A stretch of 14,010 nucleotides of DNA. It comes from CAYIEP01 sp964362515. GTDB taxonomy: Bacteria; Patescibacteriota; Minisyncoccia; UBA6257; UBA9933. Made by a program: the position numbers and the translations under genes. The notes beneath the pieces were generated by a model that made no database searches, was not told the origin of the DNA, and was given only the letters and a program-made list of their open reading frames with translations. Below are positions 4,594 through 11,106 of this stretch, piece by piece. The stretch covers positions 1 through 14,010 of the forward strand of contig CAYIEP010000008.1 in NCBI GenBank assembly GCA_964362515.1. The letters are read 5' to 3'. Within the stretch, counting starts at the first letter, position 1, and each line of letters opens with the position of its first letter.

Positions 4594-6915
4594 ATGTTTT
4601 CCGGTCTTTTTAAAAATTTTTTTGGCGGAGAAGATTTCTCCGATATTATAAAAGCCATTAATTCTTTAGAAGATTCTTATAAAAATTTAAGCGACGAAGA
4701 TTTAAAAAATAAGAGCAGTCAATTGAGAGAATCTTTAAAATCCGAAAAATCTCTTGATGAAATTCTGCCTGAAGCTTTCGCTCTTATAAGAGAAGCTTCA
4801 AAAAGAACTCTTGGGCAAAGGCACTTTGACGTCCAGTTAATCGGCGGAATAATTCTTCATAAAGGTAAAATCGCCGAAATGAAAACCGGAGAGGGAAAAA
4901 CTCTTGCCGCGACCGCTCCGGCTTATCTTAACGCCCTTTCGGGGAAAGGCGTTCATGTGGTTACGGTCAATGATTATTTGGCGAAAAGAGATGTCGCCTG
5001 GATGGGAGAAATTTATAACGCCCTTGGTTTAACAATCGGATGTTTAACCCACGATTCGGCTTTTTTGTACGACCCATTTTATGATTCAGAAGACAAAGAA
5101 CGCGATATTTTGGGAGGTTTTAAGGTTTTTCAGGAATTTTTGCGGCCGGTTTCAAGAAAAGAAGCTTATCTTGCCGATATTGTTTACGGAACAAATCATG
5201 AATTCGGCTTTGATTATTTAAGGGATAATCTTTCCTATGATTTAAGCCAGCAGGTTCAAAGAAAACATTATTACGCGATTATTGACGAAGTGGACAGTAT
5301 TCTTATAGACGAAGCGAGAACGCCGTTAATAATTTCCGCCCCCGACGCGCAATCAAGCGAATATTATAAAGTTTTTTCTAAAATAGTCTCCCGACTTTCT
5401 GAAAACGAAGACTATTTAGTTGATGAAAAATTAAAAAGCGCGGCGATTACCGATACGGGAATAGACAAAGTCGAAAAATTGTTAAATATAAAAAATTTTT
5501 ATGACGCGGAAAATCTGAAACTCGTCCATTATTTGGAAGAATCTTTAAGAGCAAAAGCGGTTTTTAAAAAAGATAAAAATTATGTGGTTAAAGAAGGGGA
5601 GATTATCATCGTTGATGAATTTACCGGAAGATTGATGCGCGGTAGAAGATATTCCGGCGGTCTTCATCAGGCGATTGAAGCGAAAGAAAGCGTTGAAGTT
5701 AAGCAGGAATCAAGAACTTTCGCCCAAATAACTCTTCAAAATTATTTCCGCCTATACGAAAAAATCGCCGGAATGACCGGTACGGCTCAAACATCGGCCG
5801 AAGAATTTCATAAAGTCTATAATTTGGAATCAGTGAACGTCCCGCCGAACAAGCCGAATATAAGAAATGACTTGCCGGATTTAATTTATAAAAATTTAAA
5901 AGTAAAATATTTGGCGGTTGTTGAGGAAATTAAAAATAGGCACAGAATCGGCCAACCGGTTTTAATAGGAACGGCTTCCATAGAACACAACGAAATATTG
6001 TCGTCTTTATTGAAACAATCGGGTATTCCTCATGAAATTTTAAACGCCAAGAATCATGAAAGAGAAGGAGCTATCATCGCTCAAACTGGAAAATTTGGAG
6101 CAATAACAGTTGCCACAAATATGGCCGGCAGGGGAGTTGATATAATCCTCGGGGGAAACCCCGAGGACCCCGAACAGCGCCGAAGGGTTTTAGAACTCGG
6201 CGGCCTTCATGTTATCGGAACCGAAAGGCACGAAGCGAGGAGAATTGATAATCAATTAAGAGGAAGAACCGGCAGGCAGGGCGATTCGGGAAGCTCCCAA
6301 TTTTTCCTTTCTTTAGAAGATGATTTGCTAAGAATTTTCGGCGGGGAAAAAATAAAAAAGTTAATGGAAACTTTTAATTTGCCGGAAAACGAGCCGATTC
6401 AATCAAAATTTATTTCAAAAGTCGTTAATGAAGCCCAGAAAAAAGTCGAGGGTTTGAATTTTGATTCCCGAAAACACTTGCTTGAATACGACGATGTCTT
6501 AAATAAACAAAGAACAACCTTTTATAAAAAAAGACAGGAATTTTTAGAGCAAAAAATATCGCCGCAAGTTTTGGGAATGTTCGATGTTTTATGGATGAAT
6601 CATTTAGAGCATATGGAAGCGTTAAGAGAATCTGTCGGTTTAAGGGCTTATGCCCAGAAAGAGCCGCTTATTGAATACAGAAGAGAAAGCCATATTCTTT
6701 TTAAGGAAATGATGAATAATTTTGACGCTTGGATTAAAGAATACGAAATACAAAACATGAAACGTGAAGCACCCGCCGATTCGGAATATAAGGGAGTAGA
6801 ACCCGATAAAACGCTTCAAGCTTCAAGCTTCAAGTTTCAAGATAAAAAGGTCGGTCGCAACGACCCCTGCCCGTGCGGTAGCGGGAAGAAATATAAAAAG
6901 TGTCATGGTGTATAG
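4594..6915 (+). CDS. secA: Preprotein translocase ATPase SecA, compact form apparently lacking the helical wing domain
   Basis: SecA drives secretory proteins through SecYEG with ATP. ATG 4594 gives 773 residues; an in-frame TTG at 4579 overlaps hpf and is less likely. Landmarks are Walker A MKTGEGKT (96-103), VTVNDYLAKRDVAWM (123-137), Walker B-like DEVDSILIDEARTPLIIS (231-248), NBD2 ATNMAGRGVDIILGG (507-521) and GTERHEARRIDNQLRGRTGRQGDSGSSQFF (542-571). A C-terminal SEC-C zinc site has Cys759, Cys761, Cys770 and His771. NBD1 has a loop (about 155-184) seen in some SecAs. After YDDVLNKQRTTFYKKRQEF (632-650) the chain goes almost directly to LGMFDVLWMNHLEHMEALRESVGLRAYAQKEP. In E. coli SecA about 100 residues, including the helical wing domain, separate these motifs. 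A Ser/Lys-rich linker with a heptamer repeat precedes the zinc site. Confidence 0.96.
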   Translation: MFSGLFKNFFGGEDFSDIIKAINSLEDSYKNLSDEDLKNKSSQLRESLKSEKSLDEILPEAFALIREASKRTLGQRHFDVQLIGGIILHKGKIAEMKTGEGKTLAATAPAYLNALSGKGVHVVTVNDYLAKRDVAWMGEIYNALGLTIGCLTHDSAFLYDPFYDSEDKERDILGGFKVFQEFLRPVSRKEAYLADIVYGTNHEFGFDYLRDNLSYDLSQQVQRKHYYAIIDEVDSILIDEARTPLIISAPDAQSSEYYKVFSKIVSRLSENEDYLVDEKLKSAAITDTGIDKVEKLLNIKNFYDAENLKLVHYLEESLRAKAVFKKDKNYVVKEGEIIIVDEFTGRLMRGRRYSGGLHQAIEAKESVEVKQESRTFAQITLQNYFRLYEKIAGMTGTAQTSAEEFHKVYNLESVNVPPNKPNIRNDLPDLIYKNLKVKYLAVVEEIKNRHRIGQPVLIGTASIEHNEILSSLLKQSGIPHEILNAKNHEREGAIIAQTGKFGAITVATNMAGRGVDIILGGNPEDPEQRRRVLELGGLHVIGTERHEARRIDNQLRGRTGRQGDSGSSQFFLSLEDDLLRIFGGEKIKKLMETFNLPENEPIQSKFISKVVNEAQKKVEGLNFDSRKHLLEYDDVLNKQRTTFYKKRQEFLEQKISPQVLGMFDVLWMNHLEHMEALRESVGLRAYAQKEPLIEYRRESHILFKEMMNNFDAWIKEYEIQNMKREAPADSEYKGVEPDKTLQASSFKFQDKKVGRNDPCPCGSGKKYKKCHGV
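6813..6840 (+). repeat. Four tandem copies of a 7-base unit inside secA
   Basis: GCTTCAA is repeated at 6813-6819, 6820-6826 and 6827-6833, then GTTTCAA at 6834-6840 differs by one base. It encodes the linker LQASSFKFQ just before the SecA zinc motif. Because the unit is not a multiple of three, gain or loss of a single copy would shift the frame and remove the zinc tail. Confidence 0.9.
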
Positions 6916-6924
6916 AAAATCAAT

Positions 6925-7114
6925 ATGCATAGATTATTAGAGGAATCAAAAATAATAAAAGATCAAAGGACTATGGAGAAATAAAAATTGGAGGTAGTTA
7001 TGCCCTTGATCTCATGTTGAGACCAGATATTGATATTTTGTCATCCAAGAGAGTAGTATGGAGAAAATTCAAACGATAGAATGTTATAATTTAGTCTATA
7101 AATATGGTTATTAA
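6925..7114 (+). pseudogene. Decayed nucleotidyltransferase-like gene
   Basis: Three short pieces in three frames look like one damaged gene. ATG 6925 gives MHRLLEESKIIKDQRTMEK and then a stop. From about 6987 a second frame reads IGGSYALDLMLRPDIDI, which has the Gly-Ser and Asp-x-Asp pattern of polymerase-beta-type nucleotidyltransferases. After a frame change near 7038-7040 a third frame continues as VIQESSMEKIQTIECYNLVYKYGY to a stop at 7112-7114. The spacing between the first two pieces looks too short, so an internal deletion is likely as well as a frameshift. It sits directly after secA and overlaps the start of the next gene. The assignment rests on one short motif, so the family is tentative. 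Confidence 0.45.
7085..7090 (+). promoter_or_regulatory. Possible -10 box for the DUF5674 gene
   Basis: A perfect TATAAT lies 13 bases before the ATG at 7104, inside the decayed upstream gene. No recognisable -35 occurs at the right distance, so this is weak. Confidence 0.3.
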
Positions 7115-7454
7115 AATTGTAAAAGCTCCGATTAAAAAAGCGGAGTTAATGGAAATCGCCAGCAAGGAATTCGGCGATATTGTGAAAGCGGTAGTTGATG
7201 TTGAGCAAGAAATCATGGCTATCGGCGGAGAGCTTCACGCCGACGAAGAAGTTTTGCTGACGGAAAAATACGGCTCTAAGAGAGAGCATACTTGGGGCAT
7301 TAATTTTTATCCTCAAAAATCAGATGCAGAATGGATAGAATTTGATTCTATGGTTAATATTAAACCGAGTCTGGGAAATCGTTCCAGAAACGTGAATAAT
7401 CCGGAAATCAGAGAGAAAATAAAAGAAATAATTAAAAAATTAGTGATTGAGTGA
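7104..7454 (+). CDS. DUF5674 family protein
   Basis: The 116-residue protein closely fits my memory of DUF5674, a small family of unknown function seen in CPR bacteria and cyanobacteria. Signature stretches are FGDIVKAVVDVEQEIMAIGGELHADEEVLL (about 23-52), a conserved W-G-I-N-x-Y-P segment (74-80), WIEFDSMVNIKP (86-97) and GNRSRNVNNPEIREKIKEIIKKL (101-113). The many conserved Asp, Glu and His residues hint at a binding or catalytic role, but none is established. There is no signal peptide or TM helix. Its stop lies just before the assembly gap. If the gap is artificial, the next gene would start about 12 bases downstream. Confidence 0.82.
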   Translation: MVIKIVKAPIKKAELMEIASKEFGDIVKAVVDVEQEIMAIGGELHADEEVLLTEKYGSKREHTWGINFYPQKSDAEWIEFDSMVNIKPSLGNRSRNVNNPEIREKIKEIIKKLVIE

Positions 7455-7470
7455 TATTGATTGACTATGA

Positions 7471-7570
7471 NNNNNNNNNNNNNNNNNNNNNNNNNNNNNN
7501 NNNNNNNNNNNNNNNNNNNNNNNNNNNNNNNNNNNNNNNNNNNNNNNNNNNNNNNNNNNNNNNNNNNNNN
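7471..7570. other. 100-N assembly gap flanked by identical 25-base copies
   Basis: Exactly 100 Ns separate two identical 25-base sequences: 7446-7470 before and 7571-7595 after. This is what results when two contigs that overlap by 25 bases are scaffolded with a default spacer instead of being merged. The true sequence probably contains one copy and no gap, which would place the next gene's start about 12 bases after the DUF5674 stop. Confidence 0.9.
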
Positions 7571-7591
7571 ATTGAGTGATATTGATTGACT

Positions 7592-7927
7592 ATGATGAAT
7601 TTTAAACACAAAGAAGAATTGCCGGCCGGTCGATGGCAAAAATTTTCGCTTATGGAGCAGTTGGGGAATATTGGCGGCGAAGTCTCCAGAGCTTTGAATT
7701 GGAAAGACAAAGACGAGAAAATTTTTTGGGGAGCGGTAGAGCGCGCGTTAGACCTTTTTGATTTAACACTGGAAGACCCTCGTTGGATTGGTCGCCGCTG
7801 GGAAATAGCAAGAGCCAGAGAGGTGTTTTGCGACACCGTTTACGACGGCAATCTTTATAAAAGCTCTCTTGAGGACCTTAAAAAATATTTTGACCAGTTT
7901 GCTTTTGCCGCAAGAAGCGGGCTATAA
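7592..7927 (+). CDS. Conserved hypothetical protein of CPR type
   Basis: From ATG 7592 this is about 111 residues; a second ATG follows at 7595 and a TTG at 7586, so the exact start is uncertain. It is soluble, mostly helical in character and rich in Trp, Glu and Arg. Recognisable stretches are KEELPAGRWQKFSLMEQLGNIGGEVSRALNW (about 6-36), VERALDLFDLTLEDPRW (49-65) and ARAREVFCD (74-82). I recall very similar small proteins in many Parcubacteria genomes but know no function and no catalytic motif. It sits immediately after DUF5674 once the artificial gap is removed. The sequence upstream of 7571 depends on how the gap is resolved. Confidence 0.75.
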   Translation: MMNFKHKEELPAGRWQKFSLMEQLGNIGGEVSRALNWKDKDEKIFWGAVERALDLFDLTLEDPRWIGRRWEIARAREVFCDTVYDGNLYKSSLEDLKKYFDQFAFAARSGL

Positions 7928-7939
7928 AAAAAGTATAAA

Positions 7940-8022
7940 AAGACGGCTATAAAACCAAAATGCGATAAATGTAAAAAGGAGCTTAAAGAGTTTGGGGCGA
8001 TTTTGTTTAGCCCGCCAAAGAA
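7940..8022 (+). pseudogene. N-terminal remnant of a zinc-ribbon-like small protein
   Basis: In the frame of TGC 7961 the sequence reads KTAIKPKCDKCKKELKEFGAILFSPPK, without a start codon. The C-x-x-C and EFGAILFSPP segments resemble the beginning of small CPR proteins that continue with a second C-x-x-C pair. Here the second pair is missing and the sequence runs in another frame into a MazG-like fragment, so this looks like one side of a deletion junction. The resemblance was not searched. Confidence 0.42.
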
Positions 8023-8211
8023 AAATTATTGGAAGAGATTTAGGAATTTTATAAAAATGAGAATACCGAAGAGCTCGCCGATATTTTTGAGGTGCTGGAC
8101 GCGATCACCGACCATAAAAAATTTGACAAAGAAGAAGTCCAGAAAATAAAAACAAAGAAAGCCGAAGAAAGAGGAAAATTTAAGGACAAAATTATTTTGG
8201 ATGAGTCATGA
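8023..8211 (+). pseudogene. C-terminal remnant of a MazG-like / phosphoribosyl-ATP pyrophosphohydrolase-like protein, with internal stop
   Basis: The frame beginning KLLEEI at 8023 has an in-frame TAG at 8041-8043, then continues EFYKNENTEELADIFEVLDAITDHKKFDKEEVQKIKTKKAEERGKFKDKIILDES to TGA at 8209-8211. This matches the C-terminal part of small all-alpha nucleotide pyrophosphatases that often begin YNKLVRDKIPEII. The metal-binding ExxE and ExxD pattern is still readable: ExxE at 8035-8046 with the stop replacing one x residue, and ExxD in ELAD at 8071-8082. The N-terminal half is missing and replaced by the preceding zinc-ribbon-like fragment. The stop and the lost half indicate a non-functional relic. 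Confidence 0.6.
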
Positions 8212-8235
8212 GAATAAAAAAATACGAGAAACGAC

Positions 8236-8264
8236 TTGAAATAATTCAACGAATTTTGTATAAT
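8236..8264 (+). promoter_or_regulatory. Sigma70-type promoter of the metalloprotease-like gene, with a palindrome on the -35
   Basis: TTGAAA (8236-8241) and TATAAT (8259-8264) have the ideal 17-base spacing. An inverted repeat, TTGAA-N4-TTCAA (8236-8249), covers the -35 and could be an operator. Expected transcription start is near 8271, giving a leader of about 58 bases. Confidence 0.6.
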
Positions 8265-8318
8265 ATTTATAGAAAATAATAACAAATAAATATTGGGAGA
8301 GAATCAACAAACACACAT

Positions 8319-8324
8319 AGGAGG
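8319..8324 (+). promoter_or_regulatory. Full Shine-Dalgarno site deciding the start of the metalloprotease-like gene
   Basis: AGGAGG lies four bases before ATG 8329, whereas most genes here lack any such site. It favours ATG 8329 over the upstream in-frame TTG at 8293. Confidence 0.75.
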
Positions 8325-8328
8325 CATC

Positions 8329-8808
8329 ATGAAAGAATTGGTTGTCGCCTTACTTCTTTGGATTAGCGGAATGGATACGGGGTATAATCTTGAAACCATA
8401 TCCGGCCGTTTAGACATTATAATAGTTTCCGAAAATAAATTGGAAGAAGTTTGCGGAGAATATTGCCAAAAAACCTCTCAATTAATAAAGAAAAACGGAG
8501 GAGGAAAAGAAAAACTTCATGCCGTTTATTCCGGAACCGAAAGAACGATTTATATTTCAGAGGGATTTGATATAGATAACAAGGAAGACCAGGGAATTTT
8601 GCTTCATGAATTGATGCATCATATCCAATTCATAAATAAGATAAGCGGAAAGAAATCTAATCCCAAGAAAATTTTTGAGTGTTTCTACACCCATGAATCA
8701 GAGGCCACGTATTACGAGACTTTGTGGCGCCATGAAAATGGAATGAATATTCGTGAACAGCTGGGAATGCTGGTCGTTTACACAAGGATGTGCGAAGGGA
8801 AGGCTTAG
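8329..8808 (+). CDS. Small HExxH zinc metalloprotease-like protein, probably exported
   Basis: From ATG 8329 the protein is 159 residues. It begins MKELVVALLLWISG, a short hydrophobic N-terminus that could be a signal peptide or anchor, although only one lysine precedes it. HELMH (93-97) is a zincin motif with His93, Glu94 and His97; Glu123 or Glu125 in THESEATYYE, about 26-28 residues downstream, is a plausible third zinc ligand in the gluzincin style. Four cysteines (42, 46, 118, 155) could form disulfides after export. The family is not confidently recognised; it recalls small uncharacterised zincins with an HELxHH and ExEA pair. It is a one-gene unit with a strong promoter, full ribosome binding site and terminator, unlike the decayed genes before it, which suggests regulated expression or recent acquisition. 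Confidence 0.75.
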   Translation: MKELVVALLLWISGMDTGYNLETISGRLDIIIVSENKLEEVCGEYCQKTSQLIKKNGGGKEKLHAVYSGTERTIYISEGFDIDNKEDQGILLHELMHHIQFINKISGKKSNPKKIFECFYTHESEATYYETLWRHENGMNIREQLGMLVVYTRMCEGKA

Positions 8809-8832
8809 TAGCGCCATAACCCCGAAGAACGC

Positions 8833-8859
8833 AAAGGCAAAGCTCGACTTTGCCTTTTT
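8833..8859 (+). terminator. Intrinsic terminator after the metalloprotease-like gene
   Basis: A 10-bp stem, AAAGGCAAAG (8833-8842) with CTTTGCCTTT (8848-8857), has the loop CTCGA and ends in five Ts (8855-8859). It insulates the accessory stretch from the gyrB operon. Confidence 0.85.
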
Positions 8860-8866
8860 AATTTGG

Positions 8867-8895
8867 TTGTTTTAAAGAGAATTTTCTTATATAAT
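8867..8895 (+). promoter_or_regulatory. Promoter of the gyrB-secE-nusG-rplO-secY operon
   Basis: TTGTTT (8867-8872) and a perfect TATAAT (8890-8895) are separated by 17 bases. Expected start is near 8902, giving a leader of about 34 bases before the gyrB ATG. No other convincing promoter or terminator is visible before the tRNA. Confidence 0.65.
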
Positions 8896-8935
8896 ATATA
8901 AAAATTACCTGTTTTAAGGTTTTATTTTTTATCAC

Positions 8936-10885
8936 ATGGTCAACAAAGAAGAACAAAATAATAAGGTTTCCGGCTCTTATACGGCCGATGATATTTACGT
9001 TCTTGAGGGACTTGAACCGGTAAGAAAAAGGCCGGGAATGTATATCGGCTCAACAGGCATTGACGGGCTTCATCATTTGATTTGGGAGGTTTGCGATAAT
9101 TCTTTAGATGAAGCCATGGCCGGACACGCCAAAAATATTAAAGTTGAACTTTTTGAAGAAAACAAAGTCGCCGTTACCGACGACGGCCGCGGAATTCCGG
9201 TTGATATTCATCATCAAACAAAAAAATCCGCCTTGGAAACGGTAATGTGCACGCTTCACGCCGGCGGAAAATTCGGCGGCGAATCTTATAAAGTTGCCGG
9301 CGGACTTCATGGAGTCGGTGTTTCCGTTGTTAACGCTTTGTCAAAATCTTTAAGAGTGGAAGTTTGCCGAGACGGCGAACTTTATTCCCAAGAATACAAG
9401 AAAGGAATTCCGCAATATAAAGTAAAAAAAGAAGGGAAATGCGGGAAAACCGGAACCAAGGTTATTTTTTCTCCGGACGAAGAAATATTTTCAAAAGTTG
9501 AATTTGACAGGAAAAAAGTTTTAGACCATCTTCGCCAACAGGCTTTTCTTACGAAAGGAGTAAATATTGAAATAATCGATTATCGCCAAAAAGAACATTT
9601 TTACAACGCTTTTTATTTTGAAGGCGGGCTCTTGGCTTTTATAAATTATCTTAACAGATTTAATCATCCGGTTCAGAAAGAACCTTTTTACGTTCACAAA
9701 GAATCTGAAAATATAGAAGTTGAAACGGCTTTTATTTTCAATCAGGAAATTGAAATGCAAGAATTAAGCTTTGCCAATAATATTTATACTCCTGACGGCG
9801 GAATGCATTTGACGGGATTTAGAACCGCCCTAACGAGAACATTAAATGATTACGCCAGAAATAGCGGTTATATCAAAGACGCGGAAGAAAATTTAACCGG
9901 AGACGACGTAAGAGAGGGCCTTTCGGTCATAGTTTCGGTTAAACTTAGGGAGCCTCAATTTGAGGGGCAAACAAAAGCCAGACTTGGAAATCCTCCGGCC
10001 AGAACAGCGGTTGATGCGGTTGTGTCGGAGATTTTGAAAGAATTTTTGGAGAAAAACGCTCCCGACGCCAGATCTATTATTGAAAAATGTATTTTAACGG
10101 CAAAGGCCAGAAAAGCCGCTAAGGCGGCCAAAGAAACCGTTCTAAGAAAAGGAGTTTTTGACGGAATGACTTTACCGGGGAAACTTGCCGATTGTTCAAA
10201 TAGGGACCCGGAAGAATCGGAATTATTCATAGTGGAAGGCGATTCCGCAGGCGGCAGCGCGAAATCGGCCAGAGACCGAAAATTTCAGGCGATATTGCCG
10301 CTAAGAGGTAAAATTTTGAATGTTGAAAAATCAAGAATAGATAAAATGCTTTTGAATAAAGAAATAAGGGCGTTGGTCATGGCGATTGGCACGGCGATAG
10401 GCGATGAGTTTGATATTTCCAGAATAAGATATCATAAAGTGATAATCGCCACCGATGCCGACAGCGACGGCGCGCATATCAGAACGCTTTTGCTCACCCT
10501 TTTTTATCGTTATTTCGCTCCGATTATAGAAAATAATTATCTTTATATAGCTCAACCGCCTCTTTACAGAATCCAGTCGGGCAAAGAAGTAAAATACGCC
10601 TATAACGATATTGAAAAAGAAAAAATAATTAAAGAAATAACAAGCGGCGGGAAAAAAACGGAAAGCCAGATTAGTATTCAAAGATACAAAGGCTTGGGAG
10701 AAATGAACCCGGACCAGCTTTGGGAAACGACAATGGACCCGGAAAAAAGAATTTTAAAGCTTATTACCATTGAAGACGTCCAAGAAGCGGAAAGATTATT
10801 TGATATTTTGATGGGCGAAGTCATAGAGCCGAGAAAACATTTTATCCAAAGTCAGGCGACAATGGTCAAAAACCTTGACGTTTAG
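8936..10885 (+). CDS. gyrB: DNA gyrase subunit B
   Basis: The 649-residue protein is the ATPase and TOPRIM subunit of a type IIA topoisomerase; with GyrA it introduces negative supercoils. Landmarks are the GHKL ATPase (YVLEGLEPVRKRPGMYIGST, 21-40; Glu51 and Asn55 in EVCDNSLDEA; DDGRGIP, 82-88; GGLHGVGVSVVNALS, 122-136), the QTKARLGNP loop, TOPRIM EGDSAGG with Glu434 and DADSDG (507-512), and the C-terminal RYKGLGEMNPDQLWETTMDP. The length and this C-terminus fit the short gyrase B form without the extra domain of E. coli. ParE is the alternative and is hard to exclude without a tree, but GyrB is far more likely in a small genome. It is the first gene after the 8867-8895 promoter. Confidence 0.95.
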   Translation: MVNKEEQNNKVSGSYTADDIYVLEGLEPVRKRPGMYIGSTGIDGLHHLIWEVCDNSLDEAMAGHAKNIKVELFEENKVAVTDDGRGIPVDIHHQTKKSALETVMCTLHAGGKFGGESYKVAGGLHGVGVSVVNALSKSLRVEVCRDGELYSQEYKKGIPQYKVKKEGKCGKTGTKVIFSPDEEIFSKVEFDRKKVLDHLRQQAFLTKGVNIEIIDYRQKEHFYNAFYFEGGLLAFINYLNRFNHPVQKEPFYVHKESENIEVETAFIFNQEIEMQELSFANNIYTPDGGMHLTGFRTALTRTLNDYARNSGYIKDAEENLTGDDVREGLSVIVSVKLREPQFEGQTKARLGNPPARTAVDAVVSEILKEFLEKNAPDARSIIEKCILTAKARKAAKAAKETVLRKGVFDGMTLPGKLADCSNRDPEESELFIVEGDSAGGSAKSARDRKFQAILPLRGKILNVEKSRIDKMLLNKEIRALVMAIGTAIGDEFDISRIRYHKVIIATDADSDGAHIRTLLLTLFYRYFAPIIENNYLYIAQPPLYRIQSGKEVKYAYNDIEKEKIIKEITSGGKKTESQISIQRYKGLGEMNPDQLWETTMDPEKRILKLITIEDVQEAERLFDILMGEVIEPRKHFIQSQATMVKNLDV

Positions 10886-10911
10886 GCGAATAACGATTAA
10901 ATTGAAGTCCA

Positions 10912-11100
10912 ATGTTTCATAAATTAAAATCTTATTTTCAAGAAGCATATCAAGAATTAAAACGGGTCAATTGGCCGACTAGAAAGGAAACAATCAAACT
11001 GACAATTATTGTCATAAGCATTTCTTTGGCAGTCTCCGTTTTTTTGGGCGTTTTAGATTTATTATTCACATATATGCTTGAAAAATTTGTCATAAAATAA
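10912..11100 (+). CDS. secE: Preprotein translocase subunit SecE
   Basis: This 62-residue protein has the minimal SecE plan: an amphipathic helix with YQELKRVNWPTRKET (13-27), the conserved segment that lies along SecY, followed by one TM helix (about 29-53). The family role is to clamp the two halves of SecY. The single-TM form is usual outside Enterobacteria. It lies 26 bases after gyrB and six bases before nusG; secE-nusG pairing is nearly universal in bacteria. There is no recognisable Shine-Dalgarno site. Confidence 0.95.
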   Translation: MFHKLKSYFQEAYQELKRVNWPTRKETIKLTIIVISISLAVSVFLGVLDLLFTYMLEKFVIK

Positions 11101-11106
11101 TTAAAA

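Noticed and set aside
7313..7836. Minus-strand reading frames crossing the N gap
   Set aside because: They are open only because Ns hide stops, and they overlap two better-supported + strand genes.
8293..8328. Starting the metalloprotease-like gene at TTG 8293
   Set aside because: The AGGAGG site and the hydrophobic N-terminus both point to ATG 8329.
8936..10885. Calling this gene parE instead of gyrB
   Set aside because: Motifs and length fit both, but the C-terminal region and small-genome context favour gyrB; a tree would settle it.
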